Of a stretch of 41,107 bases of DNA, positions 1 to 7,064 are shown one piece after another (the stretch's first letter is position 1; every line of letters starts with the position of its first letter). Made by a program: the position numbers and the translations under genes. This stretch comes from RGIG6353 sp045590615 (GTDB lineage Bacteria; Bacillota; Clostridia; Oscillospirales; SIG627), in contig JAZNRH010000003.1 in NCBI GenBank assembly GCA_045590615.1, positions 1 through 41,107 on the forward strand, read 5' to 3'. A model generated the notes under the pieces. It worked only from the letters and a program-made list of their open reading frames with translations, ran no database searches and was not told the origin of the DNA.

Positions 1-2
1 AA

Positions 3-131
3 ATCTTTTCGCAGGGCAGAAGCAGTGAGGTTACAGACGTCTGGATTGACTTCCTTGGCGTTCTGCTCGCTCACATAATCATTTTTGCAGTCTACTATTC
101 GTACAGATTTTTCAAGGCAAAACAATATTAA
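3..131 (+). CDS. VanZ-like family protein, C-terminal fragment
   Basis: An open frame enters from the left edge and stops with TAA at 129-131, giving 42 residues. It contains GRSSEVTDVWIDFLG followed by a hydrophobic segment (LLAHIIIFAVYY) and a short basic tail. The G-R-x-x-x-x-x-D-V-x-x-(D/N)-x-x-G pattern before a last membrane helix is typical of VanZ-like membrane proteins, a family named after the teicoplanin-resistance accessory gene but mostly of unknown role. The start and most of the gene lie outside the window, so only the family call is possible. A rho-independent terminator follows directly. Confidence 0.55.
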   Translation: MFSQGRSSEVTDVWIDFLGVLLAHIIIFAVYYSYRFFKAKQY

Positions 132-135
132 ACAC

Positions 136-166
136 AAAAAAAGCACCTTTCGGGGTGCTTTTTTGA
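136..166 (+). terminator. Rho-independent terminator after the VanZ-like gene
   Basis: The stem AAGCACC (141-147) pairs with GGTGCTT (154-160). It is preceded by an A run and followed by a T run, so it could work in both directions and also end the leftward AraC gene at 186. Confidence 0.85.
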
Positions 167-185
167 TTGATTTTTTATAGCCTCA

Positions 186-944
186 TTATATCCTCTTGAT
201 GAGGTTTTCTCTTACGTACTCAGAGGGATTGATGCCTGTTTTTTCCTTAAAGAGTCTCGAAAAATGATACTGACTCAAAAATCCACATGCCTCTGCCACC
301 GAGTTGATTTTCATATTGCCCTCGGCAAGAAGCTGTTTTGCCTTGTTAATTCTGAGCTCAATTATAAATTGCCTTGGCGTCATATTGTATTCCTTCAAAA
401 ACAGCCTTCTGAAATAGACCTCGCTGATGTTACAAAGACCTGCAAGAAGCTCATTTGTAATCAAGGGATTTGAAAAATTACTCTCAAGGTATTTTATAGC
501 AGGCAAAAGTGTATTGTTGGAGCCGCCCTGGTTTGCAAGACGGTGAAGTATAGAGTAAAAAATGCTGAAGGTCTTTGCGTTTGGGTTGCCGAACAAAAAC
601 GAATTTCTGATTAGCTCAAAGTCGTGAATGAAGCTCGATGGGTTGGTAATGGGAATGGTAATAAAGGTGTCGGAAATCGGACTTTCGGCAAAAAAGTCAA
701 TTAGTGGGAAATTTCCCGTCTTGTTACCGTGAAGGTGGTAGCTTTGCGACATAGGGAGCAGAATGGCAACGTCGGGATTTGATACGAAATCCTTTCCGTT
801 GTGAGTGTAGGTAATCTGCCCGTCAAGAGCAAATGAAAGCCCGTAGGCGTGACGGTTTTGTATATCGGTATTTCTGCCCTTCGGGGAATGTATACATATA
901 GCTCTCGTGATTTGAGTCACAACAATTTCATCTAATCTTTTCAC
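186..944 (-). CDS. AraC family transcriptional regulator
   Basis: This is a 252-residue protein with an N-terminal cupin-like sensing half (about residues 25-100) and a C-terminal double helix-turn-helix AraC domain (about 150-250). The domain ends in the signature GFLSQYHFSRLFKEKTGINP. The start is GTG at 942-944, preceded by GAGGTG at good spacing. It is divergent from the SDR/dehydroquinase-like/oxidoreductase operon at 1094, with 149 bp between them. By the usual arrangement of AraC sugar regulators it probably controls that operon. No ligand can be named. The regulator family is secure; the target is inference. Confidence 0.93.
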   Translation of the reverse strand: MKRLDEIVVTQITRAICIHSPKGRNTDIQNRHAYGLSFALDGQITYTHNGKDFVSNPDVAILLPMSQSYHLHGNKTGNFPLIDFFAESPISDTFITIPITNPSSFIHDFELIRNSFLFGNPNAKTFSIFYSILHRLANQGGSNNTLLPAIKYLESNFSNPLITNELLAGLCNISEVYFRRLFLKEYNMTPRQFIIELRINKAKQLLAEGNMKINSVAEACGFLSQYHFSRLFKEKTGINPSEYVRENLIKRI

Positions 945-961
945 TTTATCACCTCAAATAC

Positions 962-990
962 ATTATGCTCTTTTTTGTTAAAAAAATCAA
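962..990 (-). promoter_or_regulatory. Candidate promoter of the AraC gene
   Basis: On the minus strand TTGATT (985-990) is followed after 17 nt by CATAAT (962-967). This places transcription start about 10-15 nt before the GTG codon. It is a reasonable sigma-A match but is unsupported by experiment. Confidence 0.4.
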
Positions 991-1042
991 GATAATTTTT
1001 ATAATTTGTGTCAGAAAGAGCAAATTTGTATCGTATTTGTCA

Positions 1043-1071
1043 TTGCTGTTTTTTGGCTTTTGGTCTATACT
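1043..1071 (+). promoter_or_regulatory. Candidate promoter of the SDR operon
   Basis: TTGCTG (1043-1048), a 17-nt spacer and TATACT (1066-1071) lie upstream of the strong ribosome binding site CGGAGGTG that precedes the ATG at 1094. Confidence 0.45.
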
Positions 1072-1093
1072 GTAAAAAAACGGAGGTGTTATT

Positions 1094-1849
1094 ATGGATT
1101 TTAACAATAAAACAGCTATAGTCACGGGTGCAGCATCGGGTATGGGGCTTGTTTTTTCCAAGAGCTTTGCCGAGCTTGGTGGTAACGTTGTAATGGTAGA
1201 CGTAAATAAAGAAAGACTTGACGAGTGCGTTGACGAGGTTAACGCAATTGGCAAGGGAAAGGCAATCGGCGTAATCTGTGACGTGCGTCACTACGATGAG
1301 GTCGAAAACGTATGCAACGAGGCAGAGCGTGTCTTTGGCGCAATTGATGTTATGGTCAACTTTGCAGGTGGAACGGCAAGGAGAATGCTCAACGCAGGCT
1401 GGGATGCAGAGTATCCCGACGTTCCCATCGAGGTATATGATTGGGGAATAGACGTCAACCTTAAAGGCCCTTTCTATTTTGCCCACGCAGTACTCAAGAA
1501 GATGAGAAAGAACAAGAGTGGACTTATTGTTAACATCGGCTCGATTACCGGTGCAGAGGGCTCGGGAAACGGACCTGATTACGCTACGTCAAAGGCAGGA
1601 ATTATGTACGGACTTACAAAGTCGGTTGCCCAGTACGGCTCAAAGTATAATATCCGTTGTGTCTGCGTTGCACCAGGTCCCGTACTCACGAGAGCCAATA
1701 TGGCAGATATGCCAACGCTTATGGGGCGTGCAGCCGAGCCACAGGAGATAGTTGATTTGGTACTGTTTCTCGCCTCCGATAAGGGTCAGTTTATTAACGG
1801 AGAAACAATTTTGATTGACGGTGGCAGAAATGCTATGCAAAGGAGATAA
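1094..1849 (+). CDS. SDR family NAD(P)-dependent oxidoreductase
   Basis: This is a 251-residue classical short-chain dehydrogenase. The cofactor motif TGAASGMG is at residues 11-18, and an acidic D36 at the end of the second strand favours NAD over NADP. NFAGG at 89-93 replaces the NNAG motif. The catalytic residues are S150 (in NIGSITG), Y163 and K167 (YATSK). The C-terminus IDGGR is typical of 3-oxoacyl reductase or sugar/polyol-type SDRs. The gene starts the operon and has an excellent ribosome binding site (GGAGG). The next gene begins 2 nt after its stop. It probably oxidises a secondary alcohol of a cyclitol or sugar acid, but the substrate is not visible from sequence. Confidence 0.92.
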   Translation: MDFNNKTAIVTGAASGMGLVFSKSFAELGGNVVMVDVNKERLDECVDEVNAIGKGKAIGVICDVRHYDEVENVCNEAERVFGAIDVMVNFAGGTARRMLNAGWDAEYPDVPIEVYDWGIDVNLKGPFYFAHAVLKKMRKNKSGLIVNIGSITGAEGSGNGPDYATSKAGIMYGLTKSVAQYGSKYNIRCVCVAPGPVLTRANMADMPTLMGRAAEPQEIVDLVLFLASDKGQFINGETILIDGGRNAMQRR

Positions 1850-1851
1850 AT

Positions 1852-2631
1852 ATGGCAACGTTTCTTGAATATGAAAAGCCTTTAATAGTCGCAATGATTC
1901 AATGTCTTACAAAAGAGGAATGCATTGCGAAAATCAAGCGTTCGATTGACGACGGAGCAGAGGCGCTTGGAATACAGCTTTGCAAGCTTGAAAGAAAATA
2001 TCGCAACAAAGAGGATTTGACCGAGATTTTTCAGGCTTGTGGTGGCAGACCTATTTACATAACGAGCTACCGTGTCGGCGACAGCAACGGAATGACCGAC
2101 GACGAGTGCGTCGAGCTTCTTTTGCTCGGTCTTGACTGTGGTGCAACACTTTGCGATATAATGGGTGATTATTTCGATAAGGGCGCACCCTATCAGCTCA
2201 CCTTTAAGCCCGAGGCTGTCGCAAAGCAGAAGGCACTCGCCGATGAAATTCATAAAAGAGGTGGCGAGGTGCTTGTTTCGTGTCATACGGGCAAATGCAC
2301 GACTCTTGCCGAAAACCTTATGCTTGCCAAGGGTGAGCTTGAAAGGGGAGCAGACGTAATAAAGATTGTAAACTTCTGCGAAAGCTATGACAAAATCCCC
2401 GAATATATGGACTCAATCAGAAAAATCAACAAGCTCAGCGACAAGAAGCTTTTGTTCTTGCTCTCGGAAAAAGGGCAGATTATGAGATATATCGGACCGA
2501 GCTACGGTGTTTGTATGTACCTCACAGTACAGGAGCACGGCGTTGAGGATACTAAGGAACAGCCTTTGACAAGAGATATAAAAGCAATCAGAGACGCAAT
2601 GAATTGGGAAATAATGGGGAGTGATTTTTGA
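1852..2631 (+). CDS. Type I 3-dehydroquinate dehydratase-like class I aldolase-fold protein
   Basis: This 259-residue protein has the TIM-barrel pattern of type I dehydroquinases (AroD). H145 in LVSCHTGK and K171 in ADVIKIV match the catalytic His and Schiff-base Lys. R212 (IMRYIGPSYG) and Q237 match the C-terminal substrate-binding Arg and Gln. However, the conserved first-strand E-x-R-x-D is replaced by G40, Q42 and C44, so the carboxylate pocket is altered. True AroD is about 220-255 residues, so length is normal. The gene overlaps the downstream oxidoreductase by one base and sits in an inducible-looking operon, not an aromatic-biosynthesis cluster. I infer a Schiff-base lyase or dehydratase acting on a related cyclic or sugar-acid substrate. 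Confidence 0.7.
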   Translation: MATFLEYEKPLIVAMIQCLTKEECIAKIKRSIDDGAEALGIQLCKLERKYRNKEDLTEIFQACGGRPIYITSYRVGDSNGMTDDECVELLLLGLDCGATLCDIMGDYFDKGAPYQLTFKPEAVAKQKALADEIHKRGGEVLVSCHTGKCTTLAENLMLAKGELERGADVIKIVNFCESYDKIPEYMDSIRKINKLSDKKLLFLLSEKGQIMRYIGPSYGVCMYLTVQEHGVEDTKEQPLTRDIKAIRDAMNWEIMGSDF

Positions 2632-3614
2632 TGAAGGCAATACTTGTAAATGATGACAGAAGTCTTAGATGGGATAACGTTCCCGACCCGATAATTAAGA
2701 GCGAAGAGGTGCTCGTAGAAATCCACGCAGCAGCACTTAACAGAGCCGACCTTATGCAAAGAGAAGGTGATTATCCACCACCTCCCGGCTGTCCCGAATG
2801 GATGGGTCTGGAGATTGCAGGTGTGATTGTAGAAATAGGAGAGGAAGCAAAGGCGAAGTCGAGCTGGAAAATCGGTGACAAGGTGTGCGCCCTTTTGGGT
2901 GGTGGTGGTTATGCAGAATACGTTGCCGTTAAGTACGATATGCTTATGCCCGTACCCGAAAATTGCACTATGGTAGAGGCTGCTGCAATTCCCGAAGCCT
3001 TTGCAACTGCATATCTCAATCTCTTTATCGAGGGCAAGATCAAGCAGGGCAACACCCTTCTTATGAATGCCGGAGCATCGGGTCTTGCAAGCGTAATAAT
3101 TCCGATGGCAAAGGCGTTTGGAATCAGGGTAATCACGACGGTCTTGTCCGACGAGCTTGCAGCTTCAATCAAGCATCTCAACGCAGACGTAGTAGTTAAT
3201 ACCCGAAAGGAAAATATTGCCGAGGTGCTTAAGCGTGAGCTTGAAAACGGACATAGTGTTGACGTTGCAATTGACTGTCTTGGTGGCGAGATTATGGGCG
3301 AGTGCCTGAGATATCTCACACACGGTGCAAGGTGGATAATGATAGCTGCCCTTGCAGGCGTAAAGACAGAAATTGACCTGAAGAACATATACGTGAGAAA
3401 CGTTCGTATAATCGGCAGTACGCTTCGTTCGAGAACACCCGAGGTCAAAGCTCAGATTCTTACAGAGCTTGTAGAAAACGTATTCCCGAAGGTTTCGTCG
3501 GGCGAGGTTAAGCCCACGATTTATAAGGTTTTGCCCATCACCGAAGCCGAGGCAGCACATGAAATTCTCTACCGTGGAGAAAACGTGGGTAAGGTCGTAT
3601 TGACTGTAAAGTGA
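2631..3614 (+). CDS. Zinc-independent MDR family NAD(P)H:quinone oxidoreductase-like protein
   Basis: This is a 327-residue medium-chain reductase of the PIG3/quinone oxidoreductase type. ALNRADLMQREGDYPPPPG (about residues 35-53) is the family signature. NAGASGLAS (146-154) is the nucleotide-binding turn, and there is no structural or catalytic zinc cysteine cluster. The ATG at 2631 overlaps the upstream TGA by one base and has GGGGAG before it. I prefer it over an in-frame TTG at 2628. As the last gene of the AraC-linked operon, it probably reduces or oxidises an enone or quinone-like intermediate made by the two upstream enzymes. That role is inference. Confidence 0.85.
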   Translation: MKAILVNDDRSLRWDNVPDPIIKSEEVLVEIHAAALNRADLMQREGDYPPPPGCPEWMGLEIAGVIVEIGEEAKAKSSWKIGDKVCALLGGGGYAEYVAVKYDMLMPVPENCTMVEAAAIPEAFATAYLNLFIEGKIKQGNTLLMNAGASGLASVIIPMAKAFGIRVITTVLSDELAASIKHLNADVVVNTRKENIAEVLKRELENGHSVDVAIDCLGGEIMGECLRYLTHGARWIMIAALAGVKTEIDLKNIYVRNVRIIGSTLRSRTPEVKAQILTELVENVFPKVSSGEVKPTIYKVLPITEAEAAHEILYRGENVGKVVLTVK

Positions 3615-3624
3615 GATTTGCAAA

Positions 3625-3665
3625 AAATTCCAAGCGTAATTGGTTGCGCTTGGAATTTATTTTTG
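3625..3665 (+). terminator. Terminator of the SDR operon
   Basis: AAATTCCAAGCG (3625-3636) pairs with CGCTTGGAATTT (3647-3658), followed by a T-rich stretch. It lies 11 nt after the oxidoreductase stop. Confidence 0.85.
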
Positions 3666-3683
3666 CTAAAATACAGAAAACTA

Positions 3684-3712
3684 TAGCAATTTTTGGGAAA
3701 GTGTGATAAAAT
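3684..3712 (+). promoter_or_regulatory. Candidate extended -10 promoter for the GNAT gene run
   Basis: TGATAAAAT gives a TGN-extended -10 (TAAAAT at 3707-3712). The -35 region (TAGCAA, 3684-3689) is poor, as is common with extended -10 promoters. Confidence 0.35.
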
Positions 3713-3745
3713 AAAATGAATTAGTATGATTTTTTGGAGCGTTTT

Positions 3746-4210
3746 ATGGATATAAATATCAGAATGCTTGAGGAGGGCGACTTTGAAGAAGCATCGCGAA
3801 TGATTTTTCATACCTTCTACAAGTACATTTTGCCTACCTATACCACCGAGGGGGTTGAGTTTTTCAGAGACACCACCTCGGCTATCTCCTTTAAGATGAA
3901 TACCTTTGACGGAAGTGTCACTCTTTACGGTGCTTTTGACGGTGATACCCTATGTGGAGTAATCGGCTGTCGGGGTACTAATCATATATGCCTTTTCTTC
4001 ACTCACCGTGATTATATGGGCAGGGGTATCGGAAGAAAACTTTTTAATCACTTTCTTGAAAGAACCGTCGCCAATGAGACGGTAACGGTCAACGCAAGCG
4101 ACTACGGAATACCGATTTATAAGAAGCTTGGCTTTGAGGAAAGCGACGTAAGACAAGAGAAAAACGGAACGGTCTACACACCTATGACCTATAAAGGAGA
4201 GAGGCTATGA
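3746..4210 (+). CDS. GNAT family N-acetyltransferase
   Basis: This is a 154-residue protein with the acetyl-CoA pyrophosphate loop MGRGIGRKL (91-99) and the C-terminal strand/helix YKKLGF (125-130) typical of GNAT enzymes. The start is ATG 3746 with GGAG eight to nine bases before it. An upstream in-frame TTG at 3734 lacks a ribosome binding site. The stop overlaps the next start as ATGA, so translation with the following methyltransferase is probably coupled. The acceptor substrate is unknown; small-molecule amines, peptides and ribosomal proteins are all possible. Confidence 0.9.
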   Translation: MDINIRMLEEGDFEEASRMIFHTFYKYILPTYTTEGVEFFRDTTSAISFKMNTFDGSVTLYGAFDGDTLCGVIGCRGTNHICLFFTHRDYMGRGIGRKLFNHFLERTVANETVTVNASDYGIPIYKKLGFEESDVRQEKNGTVYTPMTYKGERL

Positions 4211-4941
4211 ACAGAGAATATACGGTTTTGCCTGCCTTTTATGACGAGCTCAATTCCGAGGTAGACTATGATGGCTACGCCGATTATCTGACAAGGCAGT
4301 TTACCCCCGAGGGAGCGCATGTGCTCGACCTTGGCTGTGGTACGGGCGATATGTCGCATATACTTGCAGCTCGCGGCGCAAGGGTTGTAGGTCTTGATGC
4401 TTCTCCCGAGATGCTGACTCTGGCAAGCCACAAGGCAGAAAAAAAGAGGCTGAAGGTCTTTTACACCTGTCAGAATATGACCTCGTTTTCAACGGGTTAT
4501 AGCTATGATGCCGTTATATCCACCTTTGACAGCCTCAACTATCTGCTCACCAAGGCAGACCTTGTCAGAGCCTTCACCTGTGTTGCAAATGAGCTCAGGG
4601 AGGGTGGAGTGTTCCTCTTTGATATGAACAGCGAATATAAATTCAGATGTATTTATGCCGATAACAGCTATGTGCTTGAGAGTGACAGAGTTTTCTGCGC
4701 TTGGGAAAACTATTATGACGAGAAGAGCAAAAAATGTAATTTTTATATAAACGTGTTCGCTGAGGAAAAGGGCGTTTACAAGCGCTACAGTGAGGAGCAG
4801 ACAGAAAAAATGTTCACCCTTGACGAAATAAAAGCCTGCCTGAGAAAAGCAGGACTGACCTTCGTGTCCGTTTCGTCGGATTATGACGGAAAAGAAATAG
4901 ACGATACTACAGAAAGGTACTATTTTATAGCAAGAAAATGA
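4207..4941 (+). CDS. Class I SAM-dependent methyltransferase
   Basis: This 244-residue protein carries motif I LDLGCGTGDM (about residues 40-49), followed by the acidic motif II region in VVGLDASPEML and a motif IV-like segment with SYDAVISTFDSLNYLL. These fit the Methyltransf_25/11 group of small-molecule methyltransferases. Four-base ATGA overlaps link it to the GNAT gene before it and hslO after it, so the three are almost certainly co-transcribed. The substrate cannot be deduced. Confidence 0.9.
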   Translation: MNREYTVLPAFYDELNSEVDYDGYADYLTRQFTPEGAHVLDLGCGTGDMSHILAARGARVVGLDASPEMLTLASHKAEKKRLKVFYTCQNMTSFSTGYSYDAVISTFDSLNYLLTKADLVRAFTCVANELREGGVFLFDMNSEYKFRCIYADNSYVLESDRVFCAWENYYDEKSKKCNFYINVFAEEKGVYKRYSEEQTEKMFTLDEIKACLRKAGLTFVSVSSDYDGKEIDDTTERYYFIARK

Positions 4942-5822
4942 ATAATTCAAGAATTACGAGATTTATTACCTCGGACGGCTCGGCAAGATTGATTTTCGCC
5001 GACACCACCGAGATTGTCAATATGGCACACCGATATCACCTCACAACCCCTACTGCAACAGCAACGCTGGGCAGAGCGTTGACAGCTTGCTCTCTTATGG
5101 GCTGTCTTATGAAAAACCCGACCGATTCGCTCACCTTTCAGCTGAAGGGTAACGGACCTGCAGGAACGGTTACCTGCGTTTCGGACTATTCGGGAAACGT
5201 GAGAGGCTATATGGATAACCCGAGCGTTGATTTGCCCTTAAAGCCAAACGGCAAGCTCGACGTCGGAGGGGCAGTGGGAAAGGGCTATCTTTGTATAGTC
5301 AGAGATCTTGGCACAGGTGAGCCCTACGTTGGAATGTCCGAGCTTGTGAGTGGCGAAATTGCCGAGGACGTAACGGCATACTACGCAAGCAGCGAGCAGA
5401 CGCCGTCGGCGTGCGCACTCGGCGTACTTGTTGACAGAGATTATACCTGCAGGGTGGCAGGAGGCTTTATTCTTCAGCTTTTACCGGGTGCTGACGAGGG
5501 AATAGTGGACAAGCTTGAAGCGAATATGCTGCTGATTAATTCGGTTACCGAGCTAATGGACGCAGGTCATGGTGCAGATAAATTTGCCGAGCTTGTTTTT
5601 AACGGAATAGAATATGAAGAATTTGACACAATAGACGTAGAATTCAAATGTACCTGCTCAAAGGAAAAGTATGAAAAGGGCTTAATCAGTCTTGGCAGAG
5701 ATGAAATCAGTTCAATGCTCGACGAGGGTAAAGAGGTGGAGACCGTGTGCAGATTTTGTAAGAGTAAATACGTTTTCACACCTGATGAGCTTAAAGAAAT
5801 ATTGGAAAAAACATCGAAATAA
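4938..5822 (+). CDS. hslO: Redox-regulated chaperone Hsp33
   Basis: This 294-residue protein is the normal length for Hsp33. The C-terminal zinc switch is intact, with C238-x-C240 (KCTCS) and C271-x-x-C274 (CRFC). In known Hsp33 these four cysteines bind zinc when reduced; oxidation releases the zinc and activates the cytoplasmic holdase. The N-terminal domain shows the usual family pattern, including FQLKGNGPAGT and GYMDNP. It overlaps the methyltransferase by four bases and leads into the phosphofructokinase gene, an oxidative-stress gene within a metabolic run. Confidence 0.97.
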   Translation: MNNSRITRFITSDGSARLIFADTTEIVNMAHRYHLTTPTATATLGRALTACSLMGCLMKNPTDSLTFQLKGNGPAGTVTCVSDYSGNVRGYMDNPSVDLPLKPNGKLDVGGAVGKGYLCIVRDLGTGEPYVGMSELVSGEIAEDVTAYYASSEQTPSACALGVLVDRDYTCRVAGGFILQLLPGADEGIVDKLEANMLLINSVTELMDAGHGADKFAELVFNGIEYEEFDTIDVEFKCTCSKEKYEKGLISLGRDEISSMLDEGKEVETVCRFCKSKYVFTPDELKEILEKTSK

Positions 5823-5836
5823 GAAAGGCAATGGTT

Positions 5837-7045
5837 ATGAAGAACGCAATTATCGGACAGTCGGGAGGACCTACAGCAGCAATAAATGCAACTCTTTCGG
5901 GAGTAGTAAGAGAGCTTGTAAAGGCAAGTGAAATTGATACGGTTTATGGAATGATGAACGGAATAGAAGGCTTTCTGAAGGAAGACTTCTGCAATCTTTC
6001 AAAGCTTCTTTTTGCCGAAAATGATTTCGTAAGACTTGAAAAGACGCCTGCTGCAGTGCTCGGCTCGTGTCGTTTCAAGCTTCCTGCAGAGACCTCGGAA
6101 AAGCCCGAGGACAAGGCGCTTTACAAGAAGATTTTTGAAATACTTGATAAGAACAATATAGGTTATTTTTTCTATATCGGTGGCAACGATTCGATGGACA
6201 CGATCAGAAAGCTGTCGGTGATTTCAAAAGAGCTCGGCTCTGATATAAAATTTGTGGGAATCCCCAAAACAATTGATAACGACCTTGCCTGTACAGACCA
6301 TACACCCGGCTACGGCTCGGCTGCGAAATACGTTGCAACCTCTGTTGCAGAAATACTCTGCGATACGTCAGTATACAAGCTCAAGGCTGTTACAATCGTT
6401 GAAATTATGGGAAGAGATGCAGGCTGGCTGACAGCCTCAGCAGCACTTTCAAAGCCTGATTTCGTATATCTTCCCGAGGTTGCCTTCTCGGTAGACGAAT
6501 TTCTCGAGGACGTACAAAAGGCTCTTGAAACCAAGCCGAATATCGTGGTAGCAGTATCAGAGGGCATCAGGGATGCTAACGGCAGATATATCAGCGAGGG
6601 CGACGAGGCAAAGACCGACGCCTTCGGTCACAAGCAGCTGTCGGGTACGGGAAGGGTACTCGAGTCAATACTCAAGGAAAAACTCGGCTGTAAGGCAAGA
6701 ACCGTGGAATTGAGTATACTTCAGCGCTGTGCTGCGCATATTGCCTCAAAGACCGATATAGACGAGTCTGTCAAAATCGGCTCGTTTGGTGCGAGACTTG
6801 CCCTTGAGGGAGAAACCGGCTGTATGGCAATCTATACAAGAACGTCAACCAAGCCTTATTCCTGCATCTGCGAAAAGGCAGAGCTTGATTCGGTTGCGAA
6901 TTTCGTAAGAACAGTTCCTCGTGAATTTATAAATGAGCGAGGAAATAACGTTACCTCGGAATGCATAGAGTGGATAAGACCTCTCGTTTTAGGCGAGAGC
7001 ATTCCCGAATTTGAAAATGGATTACCCGTACAGTTTATTATTTAG
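5837..7045 (+). CDS. pfp: Diphosphate-dependent (PPi-type) 6-phosphofructokinase
   Basis: This is a 402-residue phosphofructokinase (GQSGGPT at 7-13). In the phosphoryl-donor site it has GGNDSM (115-120) and PKTIDND (143-149). D at the first position and K at the second, in place of the two glycines of ATP enzymes, are the established marks of PPi-dependent PFK. MGRDAGWL is also typical of that branch. It would interconvert fructose 6-phosphate and fructose 1,6-bisphosphate reversibly in the cytoplasm. I chose ATG 5837 because GAAAGG lies eight bases upstream; an ATG at 5831 is only two bases from it. The N in GGNDSM replaces the more common D. Confidence 0.9.
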   Translation: MKNAIIGQSGGPTAAINATLSGVVRELVKASEIDTVYGMMNGIEGFLKEDFCNLSKLLFAENDFVRLEKTPAAVLGSCRFKLPAETSEKPEDKALYKKIFEILDKNNIGYFFYIGGNDSMDTIRKLSVISKELGSDIKFVGIPKTIDNDLACTDHTPGYGSAAKYVATSVAEILCDTSVYKLKAVTIVEIMGRDAGWLTASAALSKPDFVYLPEVAFSVDEFLEDVQKALETKPNIVVAVSEGIRDANGRYISEGDEAKTDAFGHKQLSGTGRVLESILKEKLGCKARTVELSILQRCAAHIASKTDIDESVKIGSFGARLALEGETGCMAIYTRTSTKPYSCICEKAELDSVANFVRTVPREFINERGNNVTSECIEWIRPLVLGESIPEFENGLPVQFII

Positions 7046-7064
7046 TTACTCGGAGAATAAAGCT

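Noticed and set aside
1852..2631. Standard shikimate-pathway or quinate-utilisation AroD
   Set aside because: The first-strand E-x-R-x-D substrate residues are missing, and the operon contains neither shikimate genes nor a recognisable quinate dehydrogenase.
4489..4950. Hydrophobic 153-codon minus-strand frame resembling a membrane protein
   Set aside because: It is fully antisense to the methyltransferase gene, whose motifs and coupled overlaps are secure.
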